A stretch of DNA of 64,000 bases from assembly GCF_002024165.1 (NCBI RefSeq), contig NZ_MWQN01000001.1:868001-932000 (forward strand). Direction: 5' to 3'. Shown piece after piece: positions 45,835 to 55,522 of the stretch. The stretch comes from Embleya scabrispora. GTDB lineage: Bacteria; Actinomycetota; Actinomycetes; Streptomycetales; Streptomycetaceae. The translations under genes were made by a program, and so were the position numbers. The notes below the pieces were generated by a model. The model was not told the DNA's origin. It worked only from the letters and a program-made list of their open reading frames with translations, and searched no databases. Each line of letters starts with the position of its first letter. The stretch's first letter is position 1.

Positions 45835-46722
45835 ATGAGCGAACTGCCGCCGGGCGCGAACCAATCCTTACCGGTCGGCGTCGTGCGGGTACGGGTGCCC
45901 GGGCCGTTCGACATCTCCGCGCTGATCACCGGTGAGGACCGACGGGTGTCCGGCGACGCCGACTTCGTCTTCTTCAACCAGGTGTCCGCGCCCGGGGTGC
46001 GGCTCGGCGGCGACACCGTCACCGTGGATCCCGCCGGCCTGCGGGCGGGCGCGACGCGGGTGACCGTGGTGGTCAGTCCGGCCGATACCACGCACACCCT
46101 CGGCGAGCTGCCGCCGCCGGCGATGACGCTCACGGGTGCGAGCGGCACGCTGCTCGCGCGGTTCACCCCGCCGCGACCACGCACCGAGACGGTGTTGTTG
46201 CTCGCCGAGATCTATCGGCGCGGCGCGCAGTGGAAGGTGCGCGCGCTGGGTCAGGGCTACGCGGACGGCCTGGCGGGCATCGCCCGGGACTTCGGCGTCG
46301 ACGTCGAGGAGGAGACGCAAACCCCGTCCGGCCTGTCCGAGTTCCAGCGCGGCGTGGTGGAGCTGACCAACGTCGAGCGGGCCCGGCACGGTCTGCGTCC
46401 GCTCGCCCCGCAGCCGCAACTGACCGCGTGCGCTCAGGCGTTCAGCGCGGACATGATCACCCGGGCGTTCTTCTCGCACACCGATCCGGACGGCCGCGAG
46501 CCGTGGGATCGGGCGATCGCGGCGGGCTACCTGTACAGCCGGATAGGGGAGAACATCGCGTGCGGCCAGCGCAGCCCGGCCGAGGTGGTGCAGGGGTGGA
46601 TGGACAGCCCCGGGCACCGCAAGAACATCCTCACCGCGGAGTTCACCGAAATCGGTGTCGGATATGTCACCGGCGGCACCTACGGCACGTCCTGGACCCA
46701 GGTCTTCGGCACCCCTCGCTGA
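45835..46722 (+). CDS. TerD-domain / CAP (SCP) domain fusion protein, 295 aa
   Basis: Residues ~1-150 are TerD-like beta sandwich: ISALITGEDRRVSGDADFVFFNQ, VRLGGDTVTVDP, FTPPRPRTETVLLLAEIYRRGAQWKVRALGQGYADGL. TerD proteins bind calcium and are linked to tellurite/stress resistance in the cytoplasm. Residues ~165-295 form a CAP/SCP domain with VELTNVERARHG, SHTDPDG, GENIACG and GWMDSPGHRKNIL, normally found in secreted proteins. No signal peptide or lipobox. The two domains are joined directly. Function of the combination is unknown. Confidence 0.88.
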   Translation: MSELPPGANQSLPVGVVRVRVPGPFDISALITGEDRRVSGDADFVFFNQVSAPGVRLGGDTVTVDPAGLRAGATRVTVVVSPADTTHTLGELPPPAMTLTGASGTLLARFTPPRPRTETVLLLAEIYRRGAQWKVRALGQGYADGLAGIARDFGVDVEEETQTPSGLSEFQRGVVELTNVERARHGLRPLAPQPQLTACAQAFSADMITRAFFSHTDPDGREPWDRAIAAGYLYSRIGENIACGQRSPAEVVQGWMDSPGHRKNILTAEFTEIGVGYVTGGTYGTSWTQVFGTPR

Positions 46723-46917
46723 CCCGTTCCGGGGTGGCCCGGCGGTCTCCCCGTTGACCCGAATGGGTATAAAGACGATGCCGGGATCGACGTCGGCGAC
46801 AGTGGTGCGCTCCGTGTGCGGGCACCGGCGCACCCTCTCGCGTCGAACCGGCAACCGGGTGCGAGGAGGCCCGATGACGGTGCGTCATACTCGGTTGTTC
46901 GAGGCGAGGGAGATCAC

Positions 46918-47409
46918 GTGCAGCTTGAGTTGGATCCGCCGTACGGCGTAGGGCCGATCAAGATCGGCATGTCCATGGACGAGGCAGAGACCGCTCTGCG
47001 CGAACTCGGAGGAGATCTGTCGGGACGCACTCGTGGGTTCGCCCACTTCGGTGCGGACCTCTCGATTCATGTGGTGAGCGACAAGGACGGACTGGTCGAG
47101 GCGATCGAGGTACACCGGTCCGAGGACGATTTCGCCGACACGGTCCTGTGTCTGGGCATCGACGTCTTCGGCACACCGGCCGTCGACGTCACCCGACTGC
47201 TCGGCGAACTGACACCCGTCCGGGTGGAGACCGAAGGCGCGTCGCTGGTGGCCCCGGAATTGCTGGTGGCCCTGTGGCAGCCGTTCGTGCCCGGACACGG
47301 CAACAACAACGGCGTGGTCGGCGAGGGCCTGTACTTCCGCACCGCCCTGGTCGCCGGCCCCGGATACTACGACAAGAGCGGGCAGCACCGGGCGATCCAC
47401 GCCGGGTGA
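46918..47409 (+). CDS. Conserved small protein of unknown function, 163 aa
   Basis: Opens VQLELDPPYGVGPIKIGMSM, with alternating strands and helices and no membrane segment. I recognise no function. GTG 46918 is chosen because GGGAG (46908-46912) precedes it by five bases. The upstream 195 bp has no gene; a TTGACC at 46755 has no matching -10 at the right distance. Confidence 0.7.
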   Translation: MQLELDPPYGVGPIKIGMSMDEAETALRELGGDLSGRTRGFAHFGADLSIHVVSDKDGLVEAIEVHRSEDDFADTVLCLGIDVFGTPAVDVTRLLGELTPVRVETEGASLVAPELLVALWQPFVPGHGNNNGVVGEGLYFRTALVAGPGYYDKSGQHRAIHAG

Positions 47410-47710
47410 GCCCGACCCCGTGAGCGATCGGCTCGCGACGGGAACACGACGAGCCGAAGTCGTGGATCATCGCCGAGAAGTGGTTCGGCGGGGTCCACGA
47501 CCTCGTCGGCCGACGCTACGGCCGCTCGGACTCCGCCGCCCGGTGTGTGAGCTCGCCACCCGGGCCGACGGGGCGGCCGTGACGCGGTGGACAGGGGTCT
47601 GCGGCGATAGGCGGGACGACGGCCCTTCCGGGGCCGGGCCGGGGTCGACGGCCCCCCGGGGCCCGCACGGCGGCCCCGGGGCCCTTCGTGGACGCGCCCG
47701 ACCGCCTCGC
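47410..47710. other. 301-bp convergent intergenic region with possible gene remnant
   Basis: Between the rightward 163-aa gene and the leftward 154-aa gene. On the + strand, about 47435-47560 reads EHDEPKSWIIAEKWFGG then VHDLVGRRYGRS without a start codon and ends soon after; it looks protein-like but is too short to assign. A perfect hairpin lies at 47654-47681. Confidence 0.4.
47654..47681. terminator. Perfect 10-bp hairpin terminator
   Basis: CCCCGGGGCC (47654-47663), 8-nt loop, GGCCCCGGGG (47672-47681). Sits 30 bp past the stop of the leftward 154-aa gene and can also stop transcripts from the rightward neighbour. Confidence 0.6.
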
Positions 47711-48175
47711 TCAGACCCGGTTGCCCAGCAGGCCGTTCAGGACGGCAGCGCCCTGGGGCGCGTCGGACACGGTGACCACGAACTCGCGTCCGGAGACGAG
47801 GGTGAGCGTCAGGGCCTCGCCGGAGCGCTGCACGACCCCGGTCGCGCGCGACTTGATCCGGTATCCCCAGCCGCCGAACTCGCGCAGCGCCCGCACCTCG
47901 CGGTGTCCGGCCTCGCGGATCTCGCTCAGCGGCACCCGCTTGCGCGGCCACGGCAGCAGCCCGAACTCGACGGTCAGCCCGCGCTGGTCGGCGTGCACCC
48001 GCACGACCGACAGGAAGGCGCATAACACCGCGCCGCCCAAGAGCCCGATGCCCGAGCCGATGAAGCCGTACTTGACGCTGACCACGGCGGAGGCCACCAC
48101 GAAGGCCCCGGTCAGGCCCACCATGACGGGTGAAACGGCGGTTTTGCTCCAGGACGAATGTACGAACGACGACAT
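47711..48175 (-). CDS. Small membrane protein of unknown function, 154 aa
   Basis: Two closely spaced TM helices near the N-terminus (VMVGLTGAFVVASAVVSV and a Gly-rich second helix, ~15-55), then a cytosolic beta-rich domain with a PH-like profile (VRVHADQRGLTVEFGLLPWP, FGGWGYRIKSRATGV). Start ATG 48175 has GAGGGG seven bases upstream; the longer open frame was not used. Adjacent to the tyrosine-catabolism genes but with its own ribosome site. Confidence 0.72.
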   Translation of the reverse strand: MSSFVHSSWSKTAVSPVMVGLTGAFVVASAVVSVKYGFIGSGIGLLGGAVLCAFLSVVRVHADQRGLTVEFGLLPWPRKRVPLSEIREAGHREVRALREFGGWGYRIKSRATGVVQRSGEALTLTLVSGREFVVTVSDAPQGAAVLNGLLGNRV

Positions 48176-48259
48176 GGGACCCCTCTGTTGCCCGGTATCG
48201 GCTGCCCTTGCCGTCCGACGATATGCCGGCTCCCGCAAGCTGCGGGAGCCGACAAATCG

Positions 48260-49480
48260 TCAGCGCGCCGCCACGATCCGGCCGCTGACCTCGCCGAATC
48301 CGATACGCGTGCCGTTCGGACCGGGGGCGGTAGCGGTGATCGTGACCTCGTCGCCGTCCTCCAGATAGGTCCGGCTGGACCCGTCCGGGAGCTTGAGGGG
48401 GTTCTCGCCGTTCCAGGTGATCTCGATCAGCGCGCCGCGCTCGCCGACCTCGGGCCCGCTGACCGTGCCGGAGGCGAACAGGTCGCCCGGGCGCAACGAC
48501 GCGCCGTTGACGGTCATGTGCGCCAACTGCTGCGCGGCGGTCCAGTACATCGACGCGAACGGCGGCCGGGAGATCACGTGTCCGTTGAGCCGGACCTCCA
48601 TGCTCAGGTCCAGCCCCCACGGCTCGGCGGCGCGGTCGTCCAGGTAGGGCAGTGGCTCGACGTCGCGCGCGGGGGGTGCCACGCGCGCGGCGTCGAGTGC
48701 TTCCAGCGGCACGATCCACGGCGACACCGAGGTGGCGAACGACTTGCCCAGGAACGGGCCCAGCGGGACGTACTCCCAGGCCTGGATGTCGCGTGCGGAC
48801 CAGTCGTTGAGCAGGCACACGCCGAACACGTGGTCGGCGAAGCCGTCGAGGCCGACCGGCGTGCCCAGTTCGGAGCCGGCGCCGACGACGAAGCCGACCT
48901 CGGCCTCGATGTCGAGCCGCCGGGTGGGCCCGAAGGACGGCACCGCGTCGGTCGGCGCCTTGCGCTGTCCGCTGGGGCGCACGATCGGGGTGTGCGAGAC
49001 CACGACGGTGCCGGCGCGGCCGTGGTAGCCGATCGGCAGGTGCTTCCAGTTCGGGCTCAGCGGCTCGGTGCCGGGTCGGAAGATCCGGCCGAGGTTGCTC
49101 GCGTGGTGCTCGGAGGCGTAGAAGTCCACGTAGTCGGCCGGCTCGAACGGCAGCCGCAGCACCACGTCCCGTCGCGGGATCAGGTGCGGTTCGACGCTCG
49201 CCCGCCGGCTCGGGTCGGTCAGCCAGGTGGTGACCGAGGCCCGGACGCCGCGCCACGTCGCCCGCCCGGCGGCCATGAGCGCGGTCAGGCTCGGCGCGTC
49301 CAGTACGTCCAGGGGCGCGCCGACCGCGCGTGCGGCCGCGCCGGCGTCGAGCACGAAGTCGCCGATGGCCACCCCGACGCGCGGCCGGTCCGGCTCGTGG
49401 TCGGTGGTGAACACGCCGTAGGGCAGGTTGTCGATGCCGTAGCCCGAGTCGGTCGGCAGCGGGACCCAGGTGTTGGGCAT
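48260..49480 (-). CDS. fahA: Fumarylacetoacetase, 406 aa
   Basis: Last enzyme of tyrosine breakdown: cleaves fumarylacetoacetate to fumarate and acetoacetate. Recognised from the N-terminal LPYGVFTTDHEPDRPRVGVA, the catalytic/metal block YVDFYASEHHASNLGRIFRPG, the metal-binding LDIEAEVGFVVG, LLNDWSARDIQAWEYVPLGPF and the late SGTVSGPEVGERGALIEITW. Length is normal for the family. Leftward, 43 bp after the unassigned 295-aa gene, probably one operon with hmgA. Confidence 0.95.
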   Translation of the reverse strand: MPNTWVPLPTDSGYGIDNLPYGVFTTDHEPDRPRVGVAIGDFVLDAGAAARAVGAPLDVLDAPSLTALMAAGRATWRGVRASVTTWLTDPSRRASVEPHLIPRRDVVLRLPFEPADYVDFYASEHHASNLGRIFRPGTEPLSPNWKHLPIGYHGRAGTVVVSHTPIVRPSGQRKAPTDAVPSFGPTRRLDIEAEVGFVVGAGSELGTPVGLDGFADHVFGVCLLNDWSARDIQAWEYVPLGPFLGKSFATSVSPWIVPLEALDAARVAPPARDVEPLPYLDDRAAEPWGLDLSMEVRLNGHVISRPPFASMYWTAAQQLAHMTVNGASLRPGDLFASGTVSGPEVGERGALIEITWNGENPLKLPDGSSRTYLEDGDEVTITATAPGPNGTRIGFGEVSGRIVAAR

Positions 49481-49523
49481 GAAATGCGGCTCCTCGTGGG
49501 ATCGGTCGCGATGGTGCGGGCGT

Positions 49524-50411
49524 TCAGTCCCGCCGGTGCGGGGGCTCGCCGAGCAGGCCGAGCGTGAGCGCGTCCTGGAGCGGCTCGGCGACGCTACAGG
49601 TTCCGTACGAGGTCAGGTAACCGCGCAGGCGGGTGCGCTCGGGCACGGAGAGTCCGTGTGCCATGCGGGTGAGTTCGGCGCTGTCGCGGGTGGCCAGCAC
49701 ATCCGCGAGCGCGTCCGGTTCGGCGCCGGCGACGGCGTGGTGGGTGGCGAGCATCAGGTTGAGGTAACCGTGGTGCTCGAAACCCGTGGTCGGGTCGGTG
49801 TGCCGCACGGCGTTGTGCAGCCCGGCCGTGACCTTGAACGGCATTTCGCGGACCCGGCACGCGTGGACGAACGCGGCCAGTTCGACCTCGTTCGGGAACG
49901 CGTGCGCGGCGGTGCCGCCGGTGCGGAACTTGGGCCGCCCGTACGTGCCGGCGAGATTGTCCAGGTCTGCGTCGAGGCCCGCGCCTTTGAGGACCTCGAC
50001 GTAGCCCGCCGTCATCTCCGGCAGGTGTTCGTGCAGCGCCGCGACCGCCTTGCCGATCTCGCCGTCGCCGGCGACCTCGATGCCCTCCAGGAGCAACCCG
50101 GGGGTGTCCAGGATGGTGCGTACCGCGGGCCCCACCGTGGCCGGCCCGCCCGGCGCCACGAGCACCACGCGCAGCGGCGCCTCGGGGTCGGCGAGCGCGA
50201 CCAGGTCGGGCAGGTGAGCGACGCCGACCAGGAAGTGCCGGACGAAGTCGGCGAACCATTCGGTGCGGTAGACCCGGTGCGCGGGCACCGCCTCGGCCAT
50301 CGGGGCGTTGCCCGGCGGGAACAGCGCCGCGTCGTCCCACAACCCCGCGAACAGCGGCAGTTCGGGTCGTTCGGCGTCCGTGCCCGAGTTCTCGTCGGTG
50401 TTCGCGCTCAT
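49524..50411 (-). CDS. Unassigned protein inside the homogentisate operon, 295 aa
   Basis: Function unknown. It lies between hmgA and fahA, and its ATG overlaps the hmgA stop by 4 nt (ATGA), so a role in the same pathway is likely. The sequence is soluble, with alternating helices and strands suggesting an alpha/beta barrel-like fold and conserved-looking blocks LFAGLWDDAALFPPGNAP, KFRTGGTAAHAFPNEVELA, PFKVTAGLHNAVRH, HHGYLNLMLATH and YGTCSVAEP. I do not recognise a glutathione-transferase or mycothiol-dependent isomerase signature. It occupies the place where maleylacetoacetate isomerase would be expected. Confidence 0.85.
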   Translation of the reverse strand: MSANTDENSGTDAERPELPLFAGLWDDAALFPPGNAPMAEAVPAHRVYRTEWFADFVRHFLVGVAHLPDLVALADPEAPLRVVLVAPGGPATVGPAVRTILDTPGLLLEGIEVAGDGEIGKAVAALHEHLPEMTAGYVEVLKGAGLDADLDNLAGTYGRPKFRTGGTAAHAFPNEVELAAFVHACRVREMPFKVTAGLHNAVRHTDPTTGFEHHGYLNLMLATHHAVAGAEPDALADVLATRDSAELTRMAHGLSVPERTRLRGYLTSYGTCSVAEPLQDALTLGLLGEPPHRRD

Positions 50412-51610
50412 GTCCGCGGCGCCTTCCCGGCCCAGGTCCACGCGTAGGCCGGGTCCTCGCTCGCGAGGCCTCCCTCGCCGACGCCCAGGGGCCGGAACGT
50501 GTCCACCATGACCGCCAGTTCGTCGAAGAACTCGACGCCGATGCTGCGCTCGTAGGCGCCGGGCTGCGGCCCGTGCGCGTGTCCGCCCGGGTGCAGCGAG
50601 ATCGACCCCTGGCCGATCCCGGAGCCCTTGCGGGCCTCGTAGTTGCCCCCGCAGTAGAACATGACCTCGTCCGAGTCCACGTTGGAGTGGTAGTACGGCA
50701 CCGGGATCGACAGCGGGTGGTAGTCCACCTTGCGCGGCACGAAGTTGCAGATCACGAACCCCTGGCCCTCGAACACCTGGTGCGCGGGCGGCGGTTGGTG
50801 GATCCGGCCGGTGATCGGCTCGAAGTCGGAGATGTTGAACACGTACGGGTACAGGCACCCGTCCCAGCCCACCACGTCGAACGGGTGGGTGGGGTACACG
50901 TAGCGGGTGCCGGCGACCTCGCCGCCCAGGCCGCGGTGCTTGACCAGGACCTCGACGTCGGTGCCCTGGGCCAGGAGCGGCTGTACGGGCCCGCACAGGT
51001 CGCGCTCGCAGAACGGCGCGTGCTCCAGGAGCTGGCCGAAGCGGGAGAGGTAGCGCTTGGCGGGCGCGATGTGCGAGTTGGCCTCGATGCAGTACGCGCG
51101 CAGCGGCTCGTCGCCGCCGGGCACCCACCGGTGGGTGGTGGCGCGCGGCAGGATCACGTAGTCGCCGGGGCCGACGGTCAGCGCGCCGAAGACGGTCTCC
51201 ACCGTCCCCGAGCCGGACTCGACGTAGACGCACTCGTCGCCGAGCGCGTTGCGGTACAGCGGGGAGGTGGTGCCGGCGACCACGTAGGAGATCCGCACGT
51301 CGGCGTTGCCGAGGACGAGCCGGCGGCCGGTGACCGCGTCGACGGCCTTCCACTCGTTGTCCGCGAACAGGTCGTGCAGCTTGAGGTGGCGCGGCTTGAG
51401 CGGGTGGTTGGCGGTGACCGTCTGGTCCGGGACCTCCCACACGGTCGCGTCGGCGATGGCCGAGGGGATCGCGCGGTGGTAGAGCAGGGAGGAGTCGGAG
51501 GAGAAGCCCTCCTCCCCCATCAGCTCCTCGTAGTACAGGCCGCCGTCCGGGCGGCGGTGCTGGGTGTGCCGCTTGGGCGGCACCTCGCCCACGCTGCGGT
51601 AGTACGCCAT
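50408..51610 (-). CDS. hmgA: Homogentisate 1,2-dioxygenase, 400 aa
   Basis: Fe(II) ring-cleaving dioxygenase turning homogentisate into maleylacetoacetate. Cupin-type sequence with GDECVYVESGSGTVETVFG, PRATTHRWVP, the HPFDVVGWDG block and the C-terminal HPGGHAHGPQPGAYE that carries iron-ligand and active-site His residues. Slightly shorter than the ~440-residue animal and proteobacterial enzymes, as in other actinomycetes. Start ATG 51610, with GGAGGAG ten bases upstream. A 104-bp gap separates it from the hppD stop. Confidence 0.95.
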   Translation of the reverse strand: MAYYRSVGEVPPKRHTQHRRPDGGLYYEELMGEEGFSSDSSLLYHRAIPSAIADATVWEVPDQTVTANHPLKPRHLKLHDLFADNEWKAVDAVTGRRLVLGNADVRISYVVAGTTSPLYRNALGDECVYVESGSGTVETVFGALTVGPGDYVILPRATTHRWVPGGDEPLRAYCIEANSHIAPAKRYLSRFGQLLEHAPFCERDLCGPVQPLLAQGTDVEVLVKHRGLGGEVAGTRYVYPTHPFDVVGWDGCLYPYVFNISDFEPITGRIHQPPPAHQVFEGQGFVICNFVPRKVDYHPLSIPVPYYHSNVDSDEVMFYCGGNYEARKGSGIGQGSISLHPGGHAHGPQPGAYERSIGVEFFDELAVMVDTFRPLGVGEGGLASEDPAYAWTWAGKAPRT

Positions 51611-51714
51611 GACTGCCCGACTCCTCCGTCCGTCCCGCGCCCTGTGCGCTCGGCTGCCCGTCCTCGACCGTGTCGGCCCGCCCGGCCGCGCCGGCCGGGC
51701 GGACGCGTCGCGGC

Positions 51715-52890
<1,176 letters not shown>

Positions 52891-52916
52891 CTATCCCCTC
52901 GGAAAGGAACGGATGC

Positions 52917-52971
52917 CGGAAGTACACTTCCGCTGACAACATCTGACAACATCTCGGCCGGGAGCTATACA
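52917..52971. promoter_or_regulatory. Divergent hppD/AsnC promoter-operator region
   Basis: Inverted repeat CGGAAGT-AC-ACTTCCG (52917-52932), followed directly by the tandem direct repeat CTGACAACAT (52933-52942 and 52943-52952). On the + strand CTGACA (52943-52948), 17-bp spacer and TATACA (52966-52971) form a good promoter for the regulator. The palindrome lies where the hppD promoter is expected (TTGTCA on the minus strand is within the direct repeats), so one regulator could control both genes. Confidence 0.6.
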
Positions 52972-52994
52972 GATTGCCTAGGTGAGAGAGCCAT

Positions 52995-53528
52995 ATGCGA
53001 GACGATCTTCAGGATTCGCGCATCACGCTGGACGAGTTGGACGTACGTCTCATTCGGGCGGGCCGGCAACATCCGCGCGCCGGCATGCTGGAGCTGTCCC
53101 GGTTGATCGGGGTCTCCCGCGCCACCGTCCAGGCCCGGCTGGACCGGATGGAGGCGGCCGGGGTGATCACCGGCTACGGCCCCGAGGTGGATCTGATCGC
53201 CGCCGGATACCCGGTCCTGGCCTTCGTCACACTGGAGATCGCCCAGGGCGGCCTGTCGGGCGTGGCCACCGCGCTGGCGGCGGTCCCCCAGGTGCTGGAG
53301 GCGTACGGCACCACCGGCATCGGCGACGTGCACTGCCGCATCGCCGCCACCTCGAATCAGGACCTGCAACAGATCCTGATCGACATCAACCGCATCCCCG
53401 AGGTGGTGCGCACCACGAGCGTCATCGCCCTGTCGGAGGTCGTCCCCATGCGCACCCTGCCGCTACTGGAGGCCCAAAACCGCCCCCGCCCGAGCCGGGT
53501 ACCGGCGTTTCGGGATCACTCCGCGTAG
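52995..53528 (+). CDS. Lrp/AsnC-family transcriptional regulator, 177 aa
   Basis: DNA-binding regulator with N-terminal winged HTH (LDELDVRLIRAGRQHPRAGM, LSRLIGVSRATVQARLDRMEAAGVITGY) and C-terminal RAM ligand domain (VLAFVTLEIAQGG, GIGDVHCRIAAT, IPEVVRTTSVIALSEVV). Divergent from hppD across 110 bp, so most likely responds to an aromatic amino acid or pathway intermediate and controls the tyrosine operon and itself (inference). GAGAGAG precedes the ATG. Confidence 0.92.
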   Translation: MRDDLQDSRITLDELDVRLIRAGRQHPRAGMLELSRLIGVSRATVQARLDRMEAAGVITGYGPEVDLIAAGYPVLAFVTLEIAQGGLSGVATALAAVPQVLEAYGTTGIGDVHCRIAATSNQDLQQILIDINRIPEVVRTTSVIALSEVVPMRTLPLLEAQNRPRPSRVPAFRDHSA

Positions 53529-53540
53529 CGGCAGGCCGGG

Positions 53541-54230
53541 TCAGGGGTGAGGGCTAGGGGCGGGATCGTCGAACTGTGTGGCGCCGGGCGCGATGGTGCT
53601 CACGAAGCTGGGGGGAAAGTTGATCTCGCCACCGGGCCGACTCTTGCGCATGCCCAGTCGATCTCCCGAGTCTCGAATCCACTGCGGCAAGGCAGGGTCC
53701 TCCTCCGGCGGCATGACGCGTGACACCCAGGTCCCGTCCGGCCCCGGCACGACCGACCGGATCTCGGACCGCCCCTGCTCGTAGGGCGATCGGCCGACCA
53801 GCAGCCAAACCCGGTCGGATTCCCGATCCCAGTGGAACTCGGGCCCCTGCCGGCTCTCCGGATACCAACGATCATCGCTGTAGACGACCTTGCCCCGCTC
53901 GCCCTCCCCATAGCCGTCCGGCTCGAACGTACGCACCACAAATCGTTCCAGTCGCGATCCCGACCGCGCCGGATCCGCCTTGGTCCGGACTTCCATGGCG
54001 TACCGATCCCACGGTGATCGCGCCCAATACTCGGGCGTGGCCACGCTTCCCGTGTGATAGCGACTGTGCTGGTCGTACGGCGCCGTCTGCGCCGGAACCG
54101 GAGTCGGCCCCACACCCTCACACCCGGCGACGACCATCGCGACGGCCACCCACGAAACGACTCGTCCTTGCCCCCGCCACGACCCGCCGCTCCGGGTGGG
54201 AATCCCCCGGATACCCCCCGAAGTCCTCAC
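53541..54230 (-). CDS. Putative lipoprotein of the WXG cassette, 229 aa
   Basis: Signal peptide with twin-Arg-free basic start and lipobox VVAGC-EG, then a beta-rich domain (Trp/Tyr/Arg-rich; RFVVRTFEPDGYGEGERGK, WDRESDRVWLLVGRSPYEQG). GTG 54230 is chosen because it overlaps the upstream WXG-protein stop (GTGA) and gives a normal signal peptide. No enzymatic motif. Being surface-anchored and coupled to a possible effector gene, it could be an immunity or receptor protein, but this is speculation. Confidence 0.7.
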   Translation of the reverse strand: MRTSGGIRGIPTRSGGSWRGQGRVVSWVAVAMVVAGCEGVGPTPVPAQTAPYDQHSRYHTGSVATPEYWARSPWDRYAMEVRTKADPARSGSRLERFVVRTFEPDGYGEGERGKVVYSDDRWYPESRQGPEFHWDRESDRVWLLVGRSPYEQGRSEIRSVVPGPDGTWVSRVMPPEEDPALPQWIRDSGDRLGMRKSRPGGEINFPPSFVSTIAPGATQFDDPAPSPHP

Positions 54231-55522
54231 CTCTTTCCCGGCCCACTCCTGACGACGGGGGCACCACCGTCGGCAGGGAACACCACGACCGCATCGCGGG
54301 GCCAGGTCACATGGAGGTCGTATGGCTCGGCCTGACCGAAGGACACGACCTTGGCGACTTTGCTTTTCCAACTGTCGGTATCGTACTTCTCATTCGGATC
54401 TATCGTGTCGTTCCACGTGAGGTCGGCCTGAATACGCACCACTTTGTCCCCGTTCGGCAGGACGCTGACCACCGCGTTTCCTTGGGCATTGAAGTCGCCG
54501 ACATTCTTGTTCGTACCGTGTAGGTATTGGTAGCCGACGAAACCCTCGCCATTCTCGATGGCCATGTGATCCGTCATGTCGAATCTCGAGTACGTTGTCC
54601 GGCGATCGACCGCATCCTGTGCTATCTGGAGGAAATACGGCGGCAGTTTCGTATTGTTTGACTCGTCCATACCTCCGGCCTCGAGCACCGTGTTCAAATT
54701 TTGATTGCTGTTCATGTACTCGTTCCAGTCCGCGTCGTCGCGGATCGTCCAGTCACCGCCGCCACGCAGATACCGCGCGAGGATCTCCCGCCCGGCCCAG
54801 TCGCTGTTGAAGTTGAGTCCCTTGATTCCAGCGCGGTCGCCATCGCGGTTCATCTCCTCGCGCTGTTCGCCGGGGTCCTGCCGGGTCAGTGCGTCGAAGC
54901 CCTTGTCCAGGGACTGCAATGCGGTCTGGATCATCGTTCCCATGGAGCGATAGCGCGCGAAATCCTTGGCCGCCTGCTCGATGTCGCGTGCCGCGCTCTC
55001 GGCCGAGCCGTGGTGTTGCTCCTCGAGCCCCTTCGCCTGCCGAAGGATCGACGCGAGTTCGGCGCCGGCCGCGTCGGCCTCTGTCGCCAGTTGTCTCGCG
55101 CGGGCTTCATCGGCCTGGCTCGAACCGCCGCCGAACATCATGGTCTTCACGATCTGGTCCAAGGAGTGTTCGGCGGTGTCTTTGCGCCGTCGGGCGGTGA
55201 GGGCCTGGTTGTCCAGCGATGTGCGGGTTTGCTGATAGACGGTCAGCGCCGACAACCAACCGGCAAGACTCAGCTGCACGGTCTGGAGCGAATCGCGCAG
55301 GACACCGAGGTGCGGCACCAGATCCGTGACCCGGCGCTGGAATTCGTTTCCGGCTCGCCCCTGCCAGGCCGCGGGTCGCAGCAGGGTCGCGTCCAATTCG
55401 GTCTGTACCTGGCCCATCTGGACGACCACACCGCGAATCTGCGCCAGCAGCGCGTCGACGGCGCCGGGGATGCCGGGGGTCGGATCGAACCGCAGTCCGG
55501 GGAAGTCCTCTTTCGCCCCCAT
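54227..55522 (-). CDS. WXG-domain type VII protein with low-GC C-terminal domain, 431 aa
   Basis: N-terminal WXG100-like domain (about 1-105) with AAWQGRAGNEF; a long helical or coiled-coil middle (~105-215) rich in Ala/Glu/Gln/Arg; then a separate domain (~225-415) starting near GLNFNSDWAGREI with GDWTIRDDADWNEYM, GYQYLHGTNKNVG, LTWNDTIDPNEKYDTDS and EPYDLHVTWPRDAVVV. The DNA for this last domain is much less GC-rich (about 51% over 54541-54720), as is common for exchanged effector tips. I cannot name the domain. ATG overlaps the upstream stop (TGATG) and its own stop overlaps the lipoprotein start. Confidence 0.78.
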   Translation of the reverse strand: MGAKEDFPGLRFDPTPGIPGAVDALLAQIRGVVVQMGQVQTELDATLLRPAAWQGRAGNEFQRRVTDLVPHLGVLRDSLQTVQLSLAGWLSALTVYQQTRTSLDNQALTARRRKDTAEHSLDQIVKTMMFGGGSSQADEARARQLATEADAAGAELASILRQAKGLEEQHHGSAESAARDIEQAAKDFARYRSMGTMIQTALQSLDKGFDALTRQDPGEQREEMNRDGDRAGIKGLNFNSDWAGREILARYLRGGGDWTIRDDADWNEYMNSNQNLNTVLEAGGMDESNNTKLPPYFLQIAQDAVDRRTTYSRFDMTDHMAIENGEGFVGYQYLHGTNKNVGDFNAQGNAVVSVLPNGDKVVRIQADLTWNDTIDPNEKYDTDSWKSKVAKVVSFGQAEPYDLHVTWPRDAVVVFPADGGAPVVRSGPGKR

